In this document: positions 23,734 through 31,834 of the stretch, piece after piece | Numbering within the stretch: position 1 is the stretch's first letter | Layout of the letters: each line of letters opens with the position of its first letter | Assembly (NCBI GenBank): GCA_051747785.1 | Contig: JBNJGN010000004.1 | Span: forward strand, 1 to 35,198 | Direction: 5' to 3' | DNA: 35,198 bases | Source: SKVL01 sp051747785 | GTDB taxonomy: Bacteria; Patescibacteriota; Minisyncoccia; Phycocordibacterales; CSBR16-193 | Program-made: the position numbers and the translations under genes | The notes under the pieces: model-generated | The model's input: the letters and a program-made list of their open reading frames with translations, nothing else | Told to the model about the DNA's origin: nothing | The model's database searches: none

Positions 23734-26031
23734 ATGGCAGAAAACAAAAAGAAATACGTGGACATATCCGATCCCAAGAACACTAAAGGATTTATAGAAA
23801 AGGTTCAAAAGCGTGATGGTACCGAGTGCTCCTTTGATCTAAACAGAATAGCTAATGCCATTTACAAGGCAATGATATCGGCTGACGAGGGTTCCGACGT
23901 TGAGGCCAGTATGGTTGCTAATAAAGTCTTTGCCGATTTGGTTCGCATAAGTAAAAAACATAAGAGTTTTGTTCCGACTGTTGAGGGAATACAGGACACT
24001 GTGGAGAAAGAGCTCATTGTCGGGGATTATGTAAATTCAGCTAAAAAATATATTCTCTATCGGGAAAAGAGAGCAAATCTTCGTAAGCAAGGAATTAAGG
24101 TTTCGCAAAAGGTTAAAAAGCTTACAGAAGAGAGTCGTAAGTATTTACCCAACCCTCTTTCGGAGTTTATATATTACAGAACCTATTCTAGATGGATGGA
24201 GGAAGAGGGAAGACGTGAGACTTGGGTAGAGACGGTTGATAGGTATATGAATTTCATGAAGGAGAATATCAAAGATGCTTTAAACAAAGAGGAATATGAA
24301 GAGATAAGAGAGGCCATTTTAAAACAGGAGATAATGCCTTCTATGCGCTTGCTATGGAGTGCCGGAAAAGCTGCTCGCAGAAGTAATGCCTGCGGTTATA
24401 ACTGTTCTTTTATCGCACCTAGAGAGCTCCGTGATTTTGGAGAGATAGTTTATCTATCAATGTGCGGATCAGGGGTCGGTTTTTCAGTTGAAAGTCAGCA
24501 CGTTGAAGCGTTGCCTCAGATACATAAACAGACCGGAGAGAAGTTATCTACTCACGTCATTGCTGACAGTAAAGAGGGTTGGGCAGATGCTTTGGTTATA
24601 GGTTTGGAAACTTGGTTTTCCGGAAAAGACATAGATTTCGATTATTCTCAAGTAAGACCTCAGGGATCTAAGCTTAAAACTATGGGTGGTAAAAGTTCTG
24701 GACCGGCGCCACTGAAGGATCTGTTAAGATTTACTAGAGAAAAAGTTCTCTCCCGACAGGGGAGGAGACTCTCAACCGTAGATACTCACGATATAATATG
24801 CAAGATAGGGCAGGTTGTTGTTGCCGGCGGAGTTCGTCGAAGTGCTCTCATTTCTCTTTCTGATCTCGATGACTCGGGTATGAGGGATTCTAAAAAAGGC
24901 CAGTTCTATGTAACTCATCCTCACCGTACTATGGCTAATAACTCGGCTGTTTATAACGAAAAACCCTCGGCAACTGACTTTCTTGATGAGTGGCTTGCTC
25001 TAGTAAGGTCTCAGTCTGGAGAGAGGGGTATATTCAATCGCGGGTCTTTGGAGAAACAGTTGCCCAAAAGACGCTGGCAGACTTTCTCGGGTTATATTGA
25101 CTACTCTGGTATAAATCCTTGCGGGGAAATAGTTCTTCGTTCCAAACAGTTTTGCAATCTATCTGAAGTAGTGGCCAGGGCGGGAGATACGAAAGAGGAT
25201 CTTCTAAGAAAGGTAAGATTAGCCGCTATGTTAGGAACGTATCAGTCTTCGCTTACTGATTTTGGTTATCTTTCAGAAGAGTGGAAAAAGAACTGTGAAG
25301 AGGAGCGTCTATTGGGAGTTTCTGTTACAGGGCAGTGGGATTCAGAGGAAGCCAGGAGTGCTGACATGCTCAAGTCTCTTAAAAAGGAGGCTGTAAAAGT
25401 AAATCGCGAATTTGCTAAGAGGCTTAATATAAATCCATCTACTGCTGTTACCTGTGTTAAGCCTTCCGGTACTGTCTCTCAGTTGGTTGATGCTTCTTCC
25501 GGAATGCATCCGAGATATGCCAAGTACTACATTCGTAGAATAAGGATATCTTCAACCGATTCTCTTTTTCATATGCTAAGGGACCAGGGTGTTCCTTTTC
25601 ATCCCGAGGTGGGTCAAAGTGTTGATAATGCTAATACCTATGTTCTGGAATTTCCGGTTAAAGCTCCTGAAGGGGCCATAACTAGCGGGGACTTAACTTC
25701 TCATGATCAATTGGAACACTGGAAGAAGGTGAAGCTGAATTACACCGAACATAACCCCTCTGTGACCGTTACAGTTGATGAGAATGAGTGGATCTCCACC
25801 GCTCATTGGATATATAATAACTGGGATATAGTAGGTGGGCTGTCTTTCTTGCCTAAAAGTGATCATGTCTATCAGTTAGCACCTTACGAAGAGATAGATG
25901 AGGAAAGATATAAAGAACTTTCAAAAAGGTTTACTGATATTGACTTCTCAAAGATCGTTACTTACGAAGGTGAAGATAATACCGAAGGAGCCAAAGAGTA
26001 CGCCTGTGTTGCCGGCGGGTGCCCGATTTAG
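23734..26031 (+). CDS. nrdJ: adenosylcobalamin-dependent ribonucleoside-triphosphate reductase (class II)
   Basis: Class II reductase making deoxyribonucleotides with a B12-derived radical. The 765 residues begin with an ATP-cone (about 20-118, VQKRDGTECSFDLNRIANAI), an allosteric domain that classic monomeric RTPR enzymes lack. The catalytic barrel has the redox pair Cys224 (NCSF) and Cys474 (QFCNLSE), and the thiyl Cys463 in NPCGEI. The spacing of 11 between Cys463 and Cys474 equals Cys408/Cys419 of the Lactobacillus leichmannii enzyme. VAGGVRRSA and the C-terminal shuttle cysteines Cys758/Cys763 (ACVAGGCPI, spacing 5 as in 731/736) complete the set. No B12 synthesis gene is seen, so the cofactor is probably taken up. 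A strong terminator follows. Confidence 0.93.
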   Translation: MAENKKKYVDISDPKNTKGFIEKVQKRDGTECSFDLNRIANAIYKAMISADEGSDVEASMVANKVFADLVRISKKHKSFVPTVEGIQDTVEKELIVGDYVNSAKKYILYREKRANLRKQGIKVSQKVKKLTEESRKYLPNPLSEFIYYRTYSRWMEEEGRRETWVETVDRYMNFMKENIKDALNKEEYEEIREAILKQEIMPSMRLLWSAGKAARRSNACGYNCSFIAPRELRDFGEIVYLSMCGSGVGFSVESQHVEALPQIHKQTGEKLSTHVIADSKEGWADALVIGLETWFSGKDIDFDYSQVRPQGSKLKTMGGKSSGPAPLKDLLRFTREKVLSRQGRRLSTVDTHDIICKIGQVVVAGGVRRSALISLSDLDDSGMRDSKKGQFYVTHPHRTMANNSAVYNEKPSATDFLDEWLALVRSQSGERGIFNRGSLEKQLPKRRWQTFSGYIDYSGINPCGEIVLRSKQFCNLSEVVARAGDTKEDLLRKVRLAAMLGTYQSSLTDFGYLSEEWKKNCEEERLLGVSVTGQWDSEEARSADMLKSLKKEAVKVNREFAKRLNINPSTAVTCVKPSGTVSQLVDASSGMHPRYAKYYIRRIRISSTDSLFHMLRDQGVPFHPEVGQSVDNANTYVLEFPVKAPEGAITSGDLTSHDQLEHWKKVKLNYTEHNPSVTVTVDENEWISTAHWIYNNWDIVGGLSFLPKSDHVYQLAPYEEIDEERYKELSKRFTDIDFSKIVTYEGEDNTEGAKEYACVAGGCPI

Positions 26032-26056
26032 ATAGAAATATATAATAAGATAACAG

Positions 26057-26080
26057 ACCCCGTCTTTAGGCGGGGTTTTT
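26057..26080 (+). terminator. intrinsic terminator after nrdJ
   Basis: ACCCCGTC (26057-26064) pairs with GGCGGGGT (26069-26076) around TTTA with one G-U pair, followed by TTTTTCTTT. It separates nrdJ from the rotary-ATPase region. Confidence 0.9.
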
Positions 26081-26107
26081 CTTTGCTTAAAGATCTCTAC
26101 ACTGTGA

Positions 26108-26113
26108 TAAAAT
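26108..26113 (+). promoter_or_regulatory. -10 box before the first membrane protein of the ATPase region
   Basis: TAAAAT ends 8 nt before the ATG at 26122. The -35 is weak (TTGCTT at 19 bp). It supports ATG 26122 over an upstream TTG at 26083. Confidence 0.4.
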
Positions 26114-26121
26114 ATCTAGAG

Positions 26122-27765
26122 ATGTTTAAACTGTTACAGAAATATTTTAAAAAGATAACTCTTTTAGTACCTGCTTTGGCGGTAATCTTTTCCTTATTGT
26201 TCCCTGTGTCCGTTTTTTCGGTTGAACCTGTTTATCATAACTTTTCCTTAACATATCCTATAGGCGAACTACAGCCGTCCGAAGGTGATATCATTATCCG
26301 TAACAGGTATAGCAACACTTTCCGGATATCCTCAATAGAGGATAGTGCCGACGTTTTTGGAGTTGTCGCTTCTGATGCGGCGTTGGTTTTTAGGACAGAA
26401 GACCCTGATTCGGTTCCTATAATGAGATTCGGGCAAACCGCCGTTAACGTTATATTAAAAAATGGTGATATAGAAAGAGGAGATAATATAACCACTTCGG
26501 AGGTGGCTGGTCATGGGCAGGCGCTTCAACCTTATCATAGGTATACTTTAGGCGTTGCTCTGGAGGGTTTAAGTGAAGAAGACGCCAGTGAGGAGGTGGT
26601 TACTCCGGACGGAGAGGTCTATCCCTCCGGGCAGGTAGTAGTGGACCTTAGGATAAGTTTTCATGGTTCGGGGATTGTAAATATCTCTCTGCAAGACATT
26701 CCTTCTGAAGCTGAACCACTTGAGGTTGGTGCTATGTTTCGTCAAAACTTTCAGACTATGCGCCGGTTAGGCCAGGAGGTGACGGAACAAACTCGCGATA
26801 TCTTGGAGACAGAAGCTGGATCCGTAGCTTCCAGGCTCATTGAAACAGGAGGGGCGGTTACGGGGGCCATGATATCCTTCGGTGCGCTTTTCTTAAGTCC
26901 GATAACTGTTTTTGAGGTTTTTGCTTTACCTTTTAGAGTATGGGCGCTGTTCCTTGCCCTGTTTGGTATTAAAAGAAGATCTAGACCATGGGGTGTGGTG
27001 TATGACAGCGTGACCAAGCAACCTATTGATCCGGCTTATGTAATGCTGGAAGATGATAAGGGAAATGAAGTAAAGATGTCTATAACGGACATTGACGGAC
27101 GTTATGGTTTCCTGGTGGAGCCTGGTAAGTATAAAATGATTGCTAACAAGACCAACTATATCTTTCCGTCTGAGAAGCTTAAAGATAGAAGGTCCGATGT
27201 TATCTATAACAATCTTTATTTCGGGGAGACCTTTGAGCTTAATGAGAAAAATGCCGTAATTGATAAGAACATTCCTATGGACCCACAGGATTTTGACTGG
27301 AATGAGTTTACCAAATTAAATAAAAAGATTCTGACCTATTATTCTTACGCTGATCTTTTCAAGGCTTTTATTTTTCAGTGGCTATTTTATACCGGTTTTA
27401 TTATTTCCTTAGTTTCCGTTTTTCTGGTTCCCGATACTTATAGCTACGTTATACTGGGTATATATCTTTTTCTTTTCTTTTTACGTATCGTAGGGCTCAA
27501 ACCCAGGCGCTATGGAAAGGTCGTGGAAAAGGAAACGAAAAACCCTCTGTCTTATGCTATTGTGCGCATATGCCTTAAAAGATCGGGAAGAGAGGTTTCT
27601 ACCTCTGTGTGTGATGCTTACGGGCGCTACTTCGCCCTTGCCAGTAATGGAGAGTATTACGTGAAAATAGACAAGAAAAAAGGAGAGGAGGATTACGAGA
27701 ATGTTTTCACTTCCGAGCCCTTCGAGGTGAAAGGGGGAGTAATAAGGAGAACTTTTAGGGTGTGA
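26122..27765 (+). CDS. membrane protein with exported domain and two CNA-B/carboxypeptidase-regulatory-like domains
   Basis: A 547-residue protein of unknown function. After an N-terminal signal or anchor (about 11-33) comes an exported domain (about 45-185) with VFGVV, VNVILKNGDIERGDNITTSEVAG and LGVALE. The next gene carries a clear relative of this domain. A hydrophobic stretch at about 243-284, ending in KRRSR, forms one or two helices. A beta-sandwich domain of the carboxypeptidase-regulatory/CNA-B type follows (about 288-350, WGVVYDSVTKQP, DIDGRYGFLVEPG). Then come two more helices (about 411-460) and a second such domain (about 463-547, YGKVVEKETKNP, CDAYGRYFALASNGEY). Because the hydrophobic stretch is ambiguous, which side of the membrane the beta domains face is open. 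Its place before the c-like, b-like and F1 genes suggests a membrane or stator partner of the motor. It shows no sign of subunit a. Confidence 0.75.
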   Translation: MFKLLQKYFKKITLLVPALAVIFSLLFPVSVFSVEPVYHNFSLTYPIGELQPSEGDIIIRNRYSNTFRISSIEDSADVFGVVASDAALVFRTEDPDSVPIMRFGQTAVNVILKNGDIERGDNITTSEVAGHGQALQPYHRYTLGVALEGLSEEDASEEVVTPDGEVYPSGQVVVDLRISFHGSGIVNISLQDIPSEAEPLEVGAMFRQNFQTMRRLGQEVTEQTRDILETEAGSVASRLIETGGAVTGAMISFGALFLSPITVFEVFALPFRVWALFLALFGIKRRSRPWGVVYDSVTKQPIDPAYVMLEDDKGNEVKMSITDIDGRYGFLVEPGKYKMIANKTNYIFPSEKLKDRRSDVIYNNLYFGETFELNEKNAVIDKNIPMDPQDFDWNEFTKLNKKILTYYSYADLFKAFIFQWLFYTGFIISLVSVFLVPDTYSYVILGIYLFLFFLRIVGLKPRRYGKVVEKETKNPLSYAIVRICLKRSGREVSTSVCDAYGRYFALASNGEYYVKIDKKKGEEDYENVFTSEPFEVKGGVIRRTFRV

Positions 27766-27884
27766 TCTTATCTCTCAGAGTAATTTTCCCCGATTTACTT
27801 TATCCTTTTTATGTTAGTATGTTTATATGACCGGTGTATCGGTTGGTTTTGTGCATATTTCTTTTAAGATCCTTCCTTAATAAA

Positions 27885-28715
27885 ATGAGTTCACGTTTAT
27901 TGATCTTTATTCTTTCCTTTCTTTTGCTTGTAGCCTCGGGGGTTTTCTCTGATATTGCTTTAGCTCAGATAGGTCAGGGCATAGAGTCCGATGAAGGAGA
28001 TATATCTCCGGGAAGTATCATATCCAGAGACCCCAGAAGTAATTACTTTCATCTCTCTAGGGATGTGAGTGACCCCAATATATTTGGTGTTGTCGTGGAA
28101 AAACCTATTGCCAATATTCGTCCTGACGAGGAAAGTAATATATCGGTTTTAAGAACAGGCGAAGTAAGAGTTAGAGTTATCTTAAAAGAGGAGGGTATTG
28201 AAACAGGGGACTACATAACAACCTCGGAAGTTGAAGGATTGGGAATGCGCGCCAGCGATGAACATTCCAATGTTTTAGGAGTGGCTCTTGAGGACTTTAC
28301 CTCAGAGGACGCAGAGTCATCAGTTGAGCACCAAGAGCAAGAAGTGCCGGTAGGGCTAATATTGGTTGATCTTCAGATAGGGAGTCGGCAGAGGGAGGGG
28401 GGCTCTGTGCCTCCTGGAGAGGATAATAATGGTTTGACCCCTTTAGGGTCACAGGTTGAGCACTATTTGGCTATGATAGCTCGGTATCTGGCCGCGGCTT
28501 TGGTGGCGGTTTCGGCCCTCTATCTTTCTTTCAGGTTCTTTAAATCAAACGTGGCGGGAGGTTTATCTGCGCTGGGTCGCAATCCTATGGCGCGTCAGTC
28601 CATACAGAAGATGATGCTTTTTAATATGTTCTTGGTTATAGTTATAAGTGTGGGGGGTCTTCTTCTGTCTGCTCTGATCCTTCTCATTCCGGTTTTTATT
28701 AGCAGGATAATATGA
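27885..28715 (+). CDS. c-subunit-like protein fused to an exported domain, without ion-binding carboxylate
   Basis: A 276-residue protein: signal peptide (about 1-28, ending near ALAQ), an exported domain (about 35-170) related to that of the preceding gene (ETGDYITTSEVEGLG, VLGVALEDF), a linker, then a C-terminal hairpin of two helices (about 199-219 and 243-271). The loop between them reads GGLSALGRNPMARQSIQ, close to the ARQP/GRNP loop by which F-type c subunits contact gamma and epsilon; the RNP is at 232-234. Topology (N-out, basic loop in, C-out) is also that of subunit c. In helix 2 the place of the essential Glu/Asp, 18 residues after the Pro, is an aliphatic residue, and neither helix has any acid. 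A GTG at 27834, behind TTTATAT, would add 17 residues; ATG 27885 is preferred because it gives a normal signal peptide. The c-like identity is by eye and moderately sure. Confidence 0.65.
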   Translation: MSSRLLIFILSFLLLVASGVFSDIALAQIGQGIESDEGDISPGSIISRDPRSNYFHLSRDVSDPNIFGVVVEKPIANIRPDEESNISVLRTGEVRVRVILKEEGIETGDYITTSEVEGLGMRASDEHSNVLGVALEDFTSEDAESSVEHQEQEVPVGLILVDLQIGSRQREGGSVPPGEDNNGLTPLGSQVEHYLAMIARYLAAALVAVSALYLSFRFFKSNVAGGLSALGRNPMARQSIQKMMLFNMFLVIVISVGGLLLSALILLIPVFISRII

Positions 28716-28759
28716 TATTGCATTATAATATTGGTCAGTGGTAAGTAATTATTTACATT

Positions 28760-29731
28760 ATGTTTGAAATGTTTGAAGAAATAGATCCCTTTTTTATACT
28801 CCTAACTTCTCTTATCGCTGCGGTGATTTTGCTTTTGCCTACCGCTATTTGGCTCTTTATTCTTTTAAAAAAACAGAATAAAGAGTATAAAGAGGTAATA
28901 AGAGATGCTGACTCGCGTGCCGAGGATATAGTAAGTAAAGCCAAGACAAGATCAAGAGAGATAGTAACAGAGGCGGACAAGCAAGCCAGTCGTTACTTAT
29001 CTGAAAGAAAAACGGAAATGGATTCCATGCATACTGAACTTGTGGGACGGTTGGATAATTTAAAAGACGAAGCCCAAAAGAGCTTTTCCAAGAGTGTAGA
29101 AAAGGTTGATTCCTTTTCAGAAGAGATATCTGAGGAAGCCAAAAGAGAGATACGTTCATCTGTACAAAAAGCAAATACTTCTTTGGGTGAGGTTATAGAT
29201 GGTATGAAAGAGCAAATAGAAAAAGATATGAAGAAAACCAAAGATAAGATCCCGGAGATTGAAAAACAGATCAGGGATCTTGAGGCTCTGAATGAAAATG
29301 CCAAAAAAAGCTTTTCTGAAAGCTCTGAGAAATTTATTAAGATCTCCAATGAAGCATCAGAAGAGGCTCACGATCATTTAATCGCCTCCGCTAAAAAGGC
29401 GGATGAGCTCATGGAAAACTTTACAGGGGAAGCTCGAAAACAGATTAAGGAAGATATTACCAAGACTGCCGAGGAGATGTCTTCAAACAGAAAGGAAATG
29501 GTCCGCCGCTTCAAAGAAGTTCTCAATAGTGAAATGGAAGAAGCTAGAAAGGAGTTGCAAGACTATAGAAAAGACAGATTAAGAGTAGTAGATGAGCATA
29601 TTGTTACTTTGGTTGAGGAGACGGTGGCCATAGCTCTTAACACCGGACTTTCCAAAGATGACCACAGAGAGGCGGTAAAAAGTGCCTTGGAAGAAGCCAA
29701 AAAAAGAGGAGCTTTTGATAAATCCCGTTAA
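28760..29731 (+). CDS. b-subunit-like stalk protein, about twice normal length
   Basis: A 323-residue protein with one N-terminal helix (about 11-37), then almost continuous charged heptad-rich helix to the end (about 38-310). Repeated Ala/Glu/Lys segments such as SRAEDIVSKAKTRSREIVTEADKQA are typical of the F-type peripheral stalk subunit b. The C-terminus (HIVTLVEETVAIALNTGLSKDDHREAVKSAL) resembles the part of b that binds delta. Normal b is about 155-170 residues, so there are some 150 extra coiled-coil residues. The delta-like gene follows after 3 nt. By itself it could be any membrane-anchored coiled coil; the position between a c-like gene and delta makes b the best reading. Confidence 0.72.
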   Translation: MFEMFEEIDPFFILLTSLIAAVILLLPTAIWLFILLKKQNKEYKEVIRDADSRAEDIVSKAKTRSREIVTEADKQASRYLSERKTEMDSMHTELVGRLDNLKDEAQKSFSKSVEKVDSFSEEISEEAKREIRSSVQKANTSLGEVIDGMKEQIEKDMKKTKDKIPEIEKQIRDLEALNENAKKSFSESSEKFIKISNEASEEAHDHLIASAKKADELMENFTGEARKQIKEDITKTAEEMSSNRKEMVRRFKEVLNSEMEEARKELQDYRKDRLRVVDEHIVTLVEETVAIALNTGLSKDDHREAVKSALEEAKKRGAFDKSR

Positions 29732-29734
29732 TTT

Positions 29735-30262
29735 ATGGATCCTTTTGAGGTCATTTTCTCCAATACCTATACCTATGCGGACTTTCGATACCGTCTGTCT
29801 GTTCTGCGAGAGTTTACGGAGTATATTTTATACACTAAAGAGAAGGAGAGCCTTTCTATTATGGAGAAGTTTGATCGTTTTTCCGGGGAAAAGGGGATGA
29901 GCTACGAAGATACAAAATTTTTCAAGGAATGGGGAGAGGATGTCTTTCGTAAAGTAGCCTTTGGAGGTGATATATATAAGACTCTTGAGAACATGGAGCA
30001 AAGATTCAAAGAGAGCCCTCTTTTTATACTAAGAGTACCGGTTAGTTTTTCTAAAGAAGATGATAGGTACTTTGGGAAGTGGGTGAGAGAGAACGTTGAC
30101 AGTCGTGCTTTTTTAAAAATAAAAGTTGATGAAAGCGTAAATGCCGGTTGCGTTTTCAGCTGGAGTAACGATCAGTACAATATGAGTTTTGAAAGATTAA
30201 GGAAAGAAAGATACGATAAGATATCAGAACGGATCAGAGAGGTTTTAGATTCTAAAATGTAG
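29735..30262 (+). CDS. atpH: ATP synthase delta (OSCP)-like subunit
   Basis: A 175-residue protein matching subunit delta in length, position and C-terminal pattern. The N-terminal half is helical (FRYRLSVLREFTEYIL and following). The C-terminal part LFILRVPVSFSKEDDRYFGKWV, then KIKVDESVNAGCVFSWSNDQYNMSFERL, mirrors the family segment where VDPSLIGGFVIRVGD is followed by the final helix. The Gly pair is replaced by AGC. In F-type enzymes delta joins the b stalk to the top of alpha. The sequence is divergent, so the call rests partly on context: 3 nt behind the b-like gene and 46 nt before alpha. Confidence 0.7.
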   Translation: MDPFEVIFSNTYTYADFRYRLSVLREFTEYILYTKEKESLSIMEKFDRFSGEKGMSYEDTKFFKEWGEDVFRKVAFGGDIYKTLENMEQRFKESPLFILRVPVSFSKEDDRYFGKWVRENVDSRAFLKIKVDESVNAGCVFSWSNDQYNMSFERLRKERYDKISERIREVLDSKM

Positions 30263-30296
30263 AGATTTTCCACTTATGAATATCCTTAAACGATAG

Positions 30297-30302
30297 TATA
30301 AT
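30297..30302 (+). promoter_or_regulatory. atpA leaderless -10 box
   Basis: A consensus TATAAT ends 6 nt before the ATG at 30309, inside the 46-nt gap after delta. The -35 (TTATGA at 17 bp) is poor. It would allow alpha, gamma and beta to be expressed separately from the membrane and stalk genes. Confidence 0.5.
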
Positions 30303-30308
30303 ATAATA

Positions 30309-31805
30309 ATGAGAGAAAAGTTTGCGAGCAAAGAGGTCGGATATGTGACTCAGGTAAATAACTATCTTTTAACTATAAAAGGTCTGCCAAGCGTAAGAGT
30401 CAATGATATTATCGCTGACAGAAAGAATAGAAGGGCGGTTATTCATTCCCTGTACGATGACTCTGTTAGAGCTTTATCTTTAAGCAAGGAACCTGTTGAT
30501 CCCGGGGCGGAGTTTTTTCTAGATAGGGAAAGTGGGAGGATGAACATGGGCGATCACTTAAAGGGTAGTGTGGTTAACGCGTTAGGTAAAACTGTTGACT
30601 CCTCCGGAGGTAATGGGGTTTTGGGGGATAAAACTTCTCAGGAATTGGAGTTTGACGTGAAAGCCAAAAATATTGACTCCAGAGATTTTATAAAAGATCA
30701 ACTTGTCACCGGTTTTGCTCTTATAGATACGATAGTTCCGGTGGGTAAAGGTCAGCGTGAACTTGTATACGGTCCCATACATAGCGGTAAAAGCGAGTTT
30801 TTGCAAAGTATTGTAATAAACCAAAAGAAACAGAAGAATATATGTATTTATGCAGCTATAGGTAAACCGTCTATTTTTACCTCTCGATTGATCAAGGTAC
30901 TTAAAGACAATGACGCTCTTGATAACACCGTAATTCTTTCGGCTCTTTCTGATGAGCCTGCTCCTATGATAACCGTAGCACCCTCCACTGCTTTCCTTAT
31001 AGCGGAGCATTTCTGTTCCAAAGGTGAAGATGTTGTTTTAATACTGGATGACCTGGGAATACACGCCAAGTATATAAGAGAGTCAGCTCTCTTATCTGGG
31101 CAGTTCCCCGGAAGAGAGTCCTATCCGGGTGATATTTTTTATCAGCATGCTCACCTTATGGAAAGGAGTGGTAGTTTTAATGAAAAACAGGGCAATGGAA
31201 CTATAACTCTCTTTCCTGTTTTGCAGACGGATGTTGAGAGTTTTTCCAATATAATACCCACTAATCTTATGGCCTCTACTGATGGACATCTTTTCTTTTC
31301 AGCGGAGATGCATGCCGAAGGCTTTAAACCGGCGGTCTCTATATTGCAGTCTGTTACTCGAGTGGGACATATGACACATAATAACTTGCAAAGAGGTCTT
31401 TCTACTAAGCTTATGAATGTTCTATCGGAGTATCCTCGCCAACAGGAGTATAGTAGGTTCGGTACACAGATGAGTGAACACACTCGCGATATCCTTAAGA
31501 AGGGTAGAGTGATATATGAGCTCTTAAACCAAAACCACGGAGAGTTAATACCTCTTGGAACTCAGTTGGTACTTCTTTCGTTGGTTTTTACTTCATTTTT
31601 TGATGGCGATAAAAGAGATGTTGATTTTGTAAGGTTTGAACGTAAGAACTTGATAAAAGCCGCCAATGAAAGTGACATTCTTAAAAAGGCTAGAGAGCAG
31701 GCAGACTCGGGGGAGATCGGTGTTGAAGACTTTATTTCTCTCATAGAAGAGGGGGTCAAAGATCTGAGCGCTCTTTTTGATTCTAAAGGTAAAGATACAA
31801 GCTGA
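30309..31805 (+). CDS. atpA: F1 ATPase alpha subunit
   Basis: The 498-residue non-catalytic F1 subunit. The N-terminal beta-barrel (to about 80) is followed by VPVGKGQRELVYG and the P-loop GPIHSGKS (155-162); the usual GDRQTGKT has lost its Gln but kept Lys and Ser. Next come CIYAAIGKPS, the Walker B strand VVLILDDLGIHA, PGRESYPGDIFYQHAHLMERSGSF, and SVTRVG with the arginine finger Arg351 that completes the catalytic site in beta. The C-terminal helical domain is normal. The gene has its own -10 box. Sequence divergence is greater than for beta, but the assignment is firm. Confidence 0.93.
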   Translation: MREKFASKEVGYVTQVNNYLLTIKGLPSVRVNDIIADRKNRRAVIHSLYDDSVRALSLSKEPVDPGAEFFLDRESGRMNMGDHLKGSVVNALGKTVDSSGGNGVLGDKTSQELEFDVKAKNIDSRDFIKDQLVTGFALIDTIVPVGKGQRELVYGPIHSGKSEFLQSIVINQKKQKNICIYAAIGKPSIFTSRLIKVLKDNDALDNTVILSALSDEPAPMITVAPSTAFLIAEHFCSKGEDVVLILDDLGIHAKYIRESALLSGQFPGRESYPGDIFYQHAHLMERSGSFNEKQGNGTITLFPVLQTDVESFSNIIPTNLMASTDGHLFFSAEMHAEGFKPAVSILQSVTRVGHMTHNNLQRGLSTKLMNVLSEYPRQQEYSRFGTQMSEHTRDILKKGRVIYELLNQNHGELIPLGTQLVLLSLVFTSFFDGDKRDVDFVRFERKNLIKAANESDILKKAREQADSGEIGVEDFISLIEEGVKDLSALFDSKGKDTS

Positions 31806-31834
31806 TCTTCTGTCTGTTAACATTTTTTGTTTCT

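Noticed and set aside
26083..26121. TTG start for the first membrane protein of the ATPase region
   Set aside because: It overlaps the end of the nrdJ terminator tail, while ATG 26122 begins a normal signal sequence and stands 8 nt behind TAAAAT.
27834..27884. GTG start for the c-like fusion protein
   Set aside because: It would put a second hydrophobic, Arg-containing stretch before a good signal peptide. The upstream TTTATAT box keeps it possible, so this is not a firm rejection.
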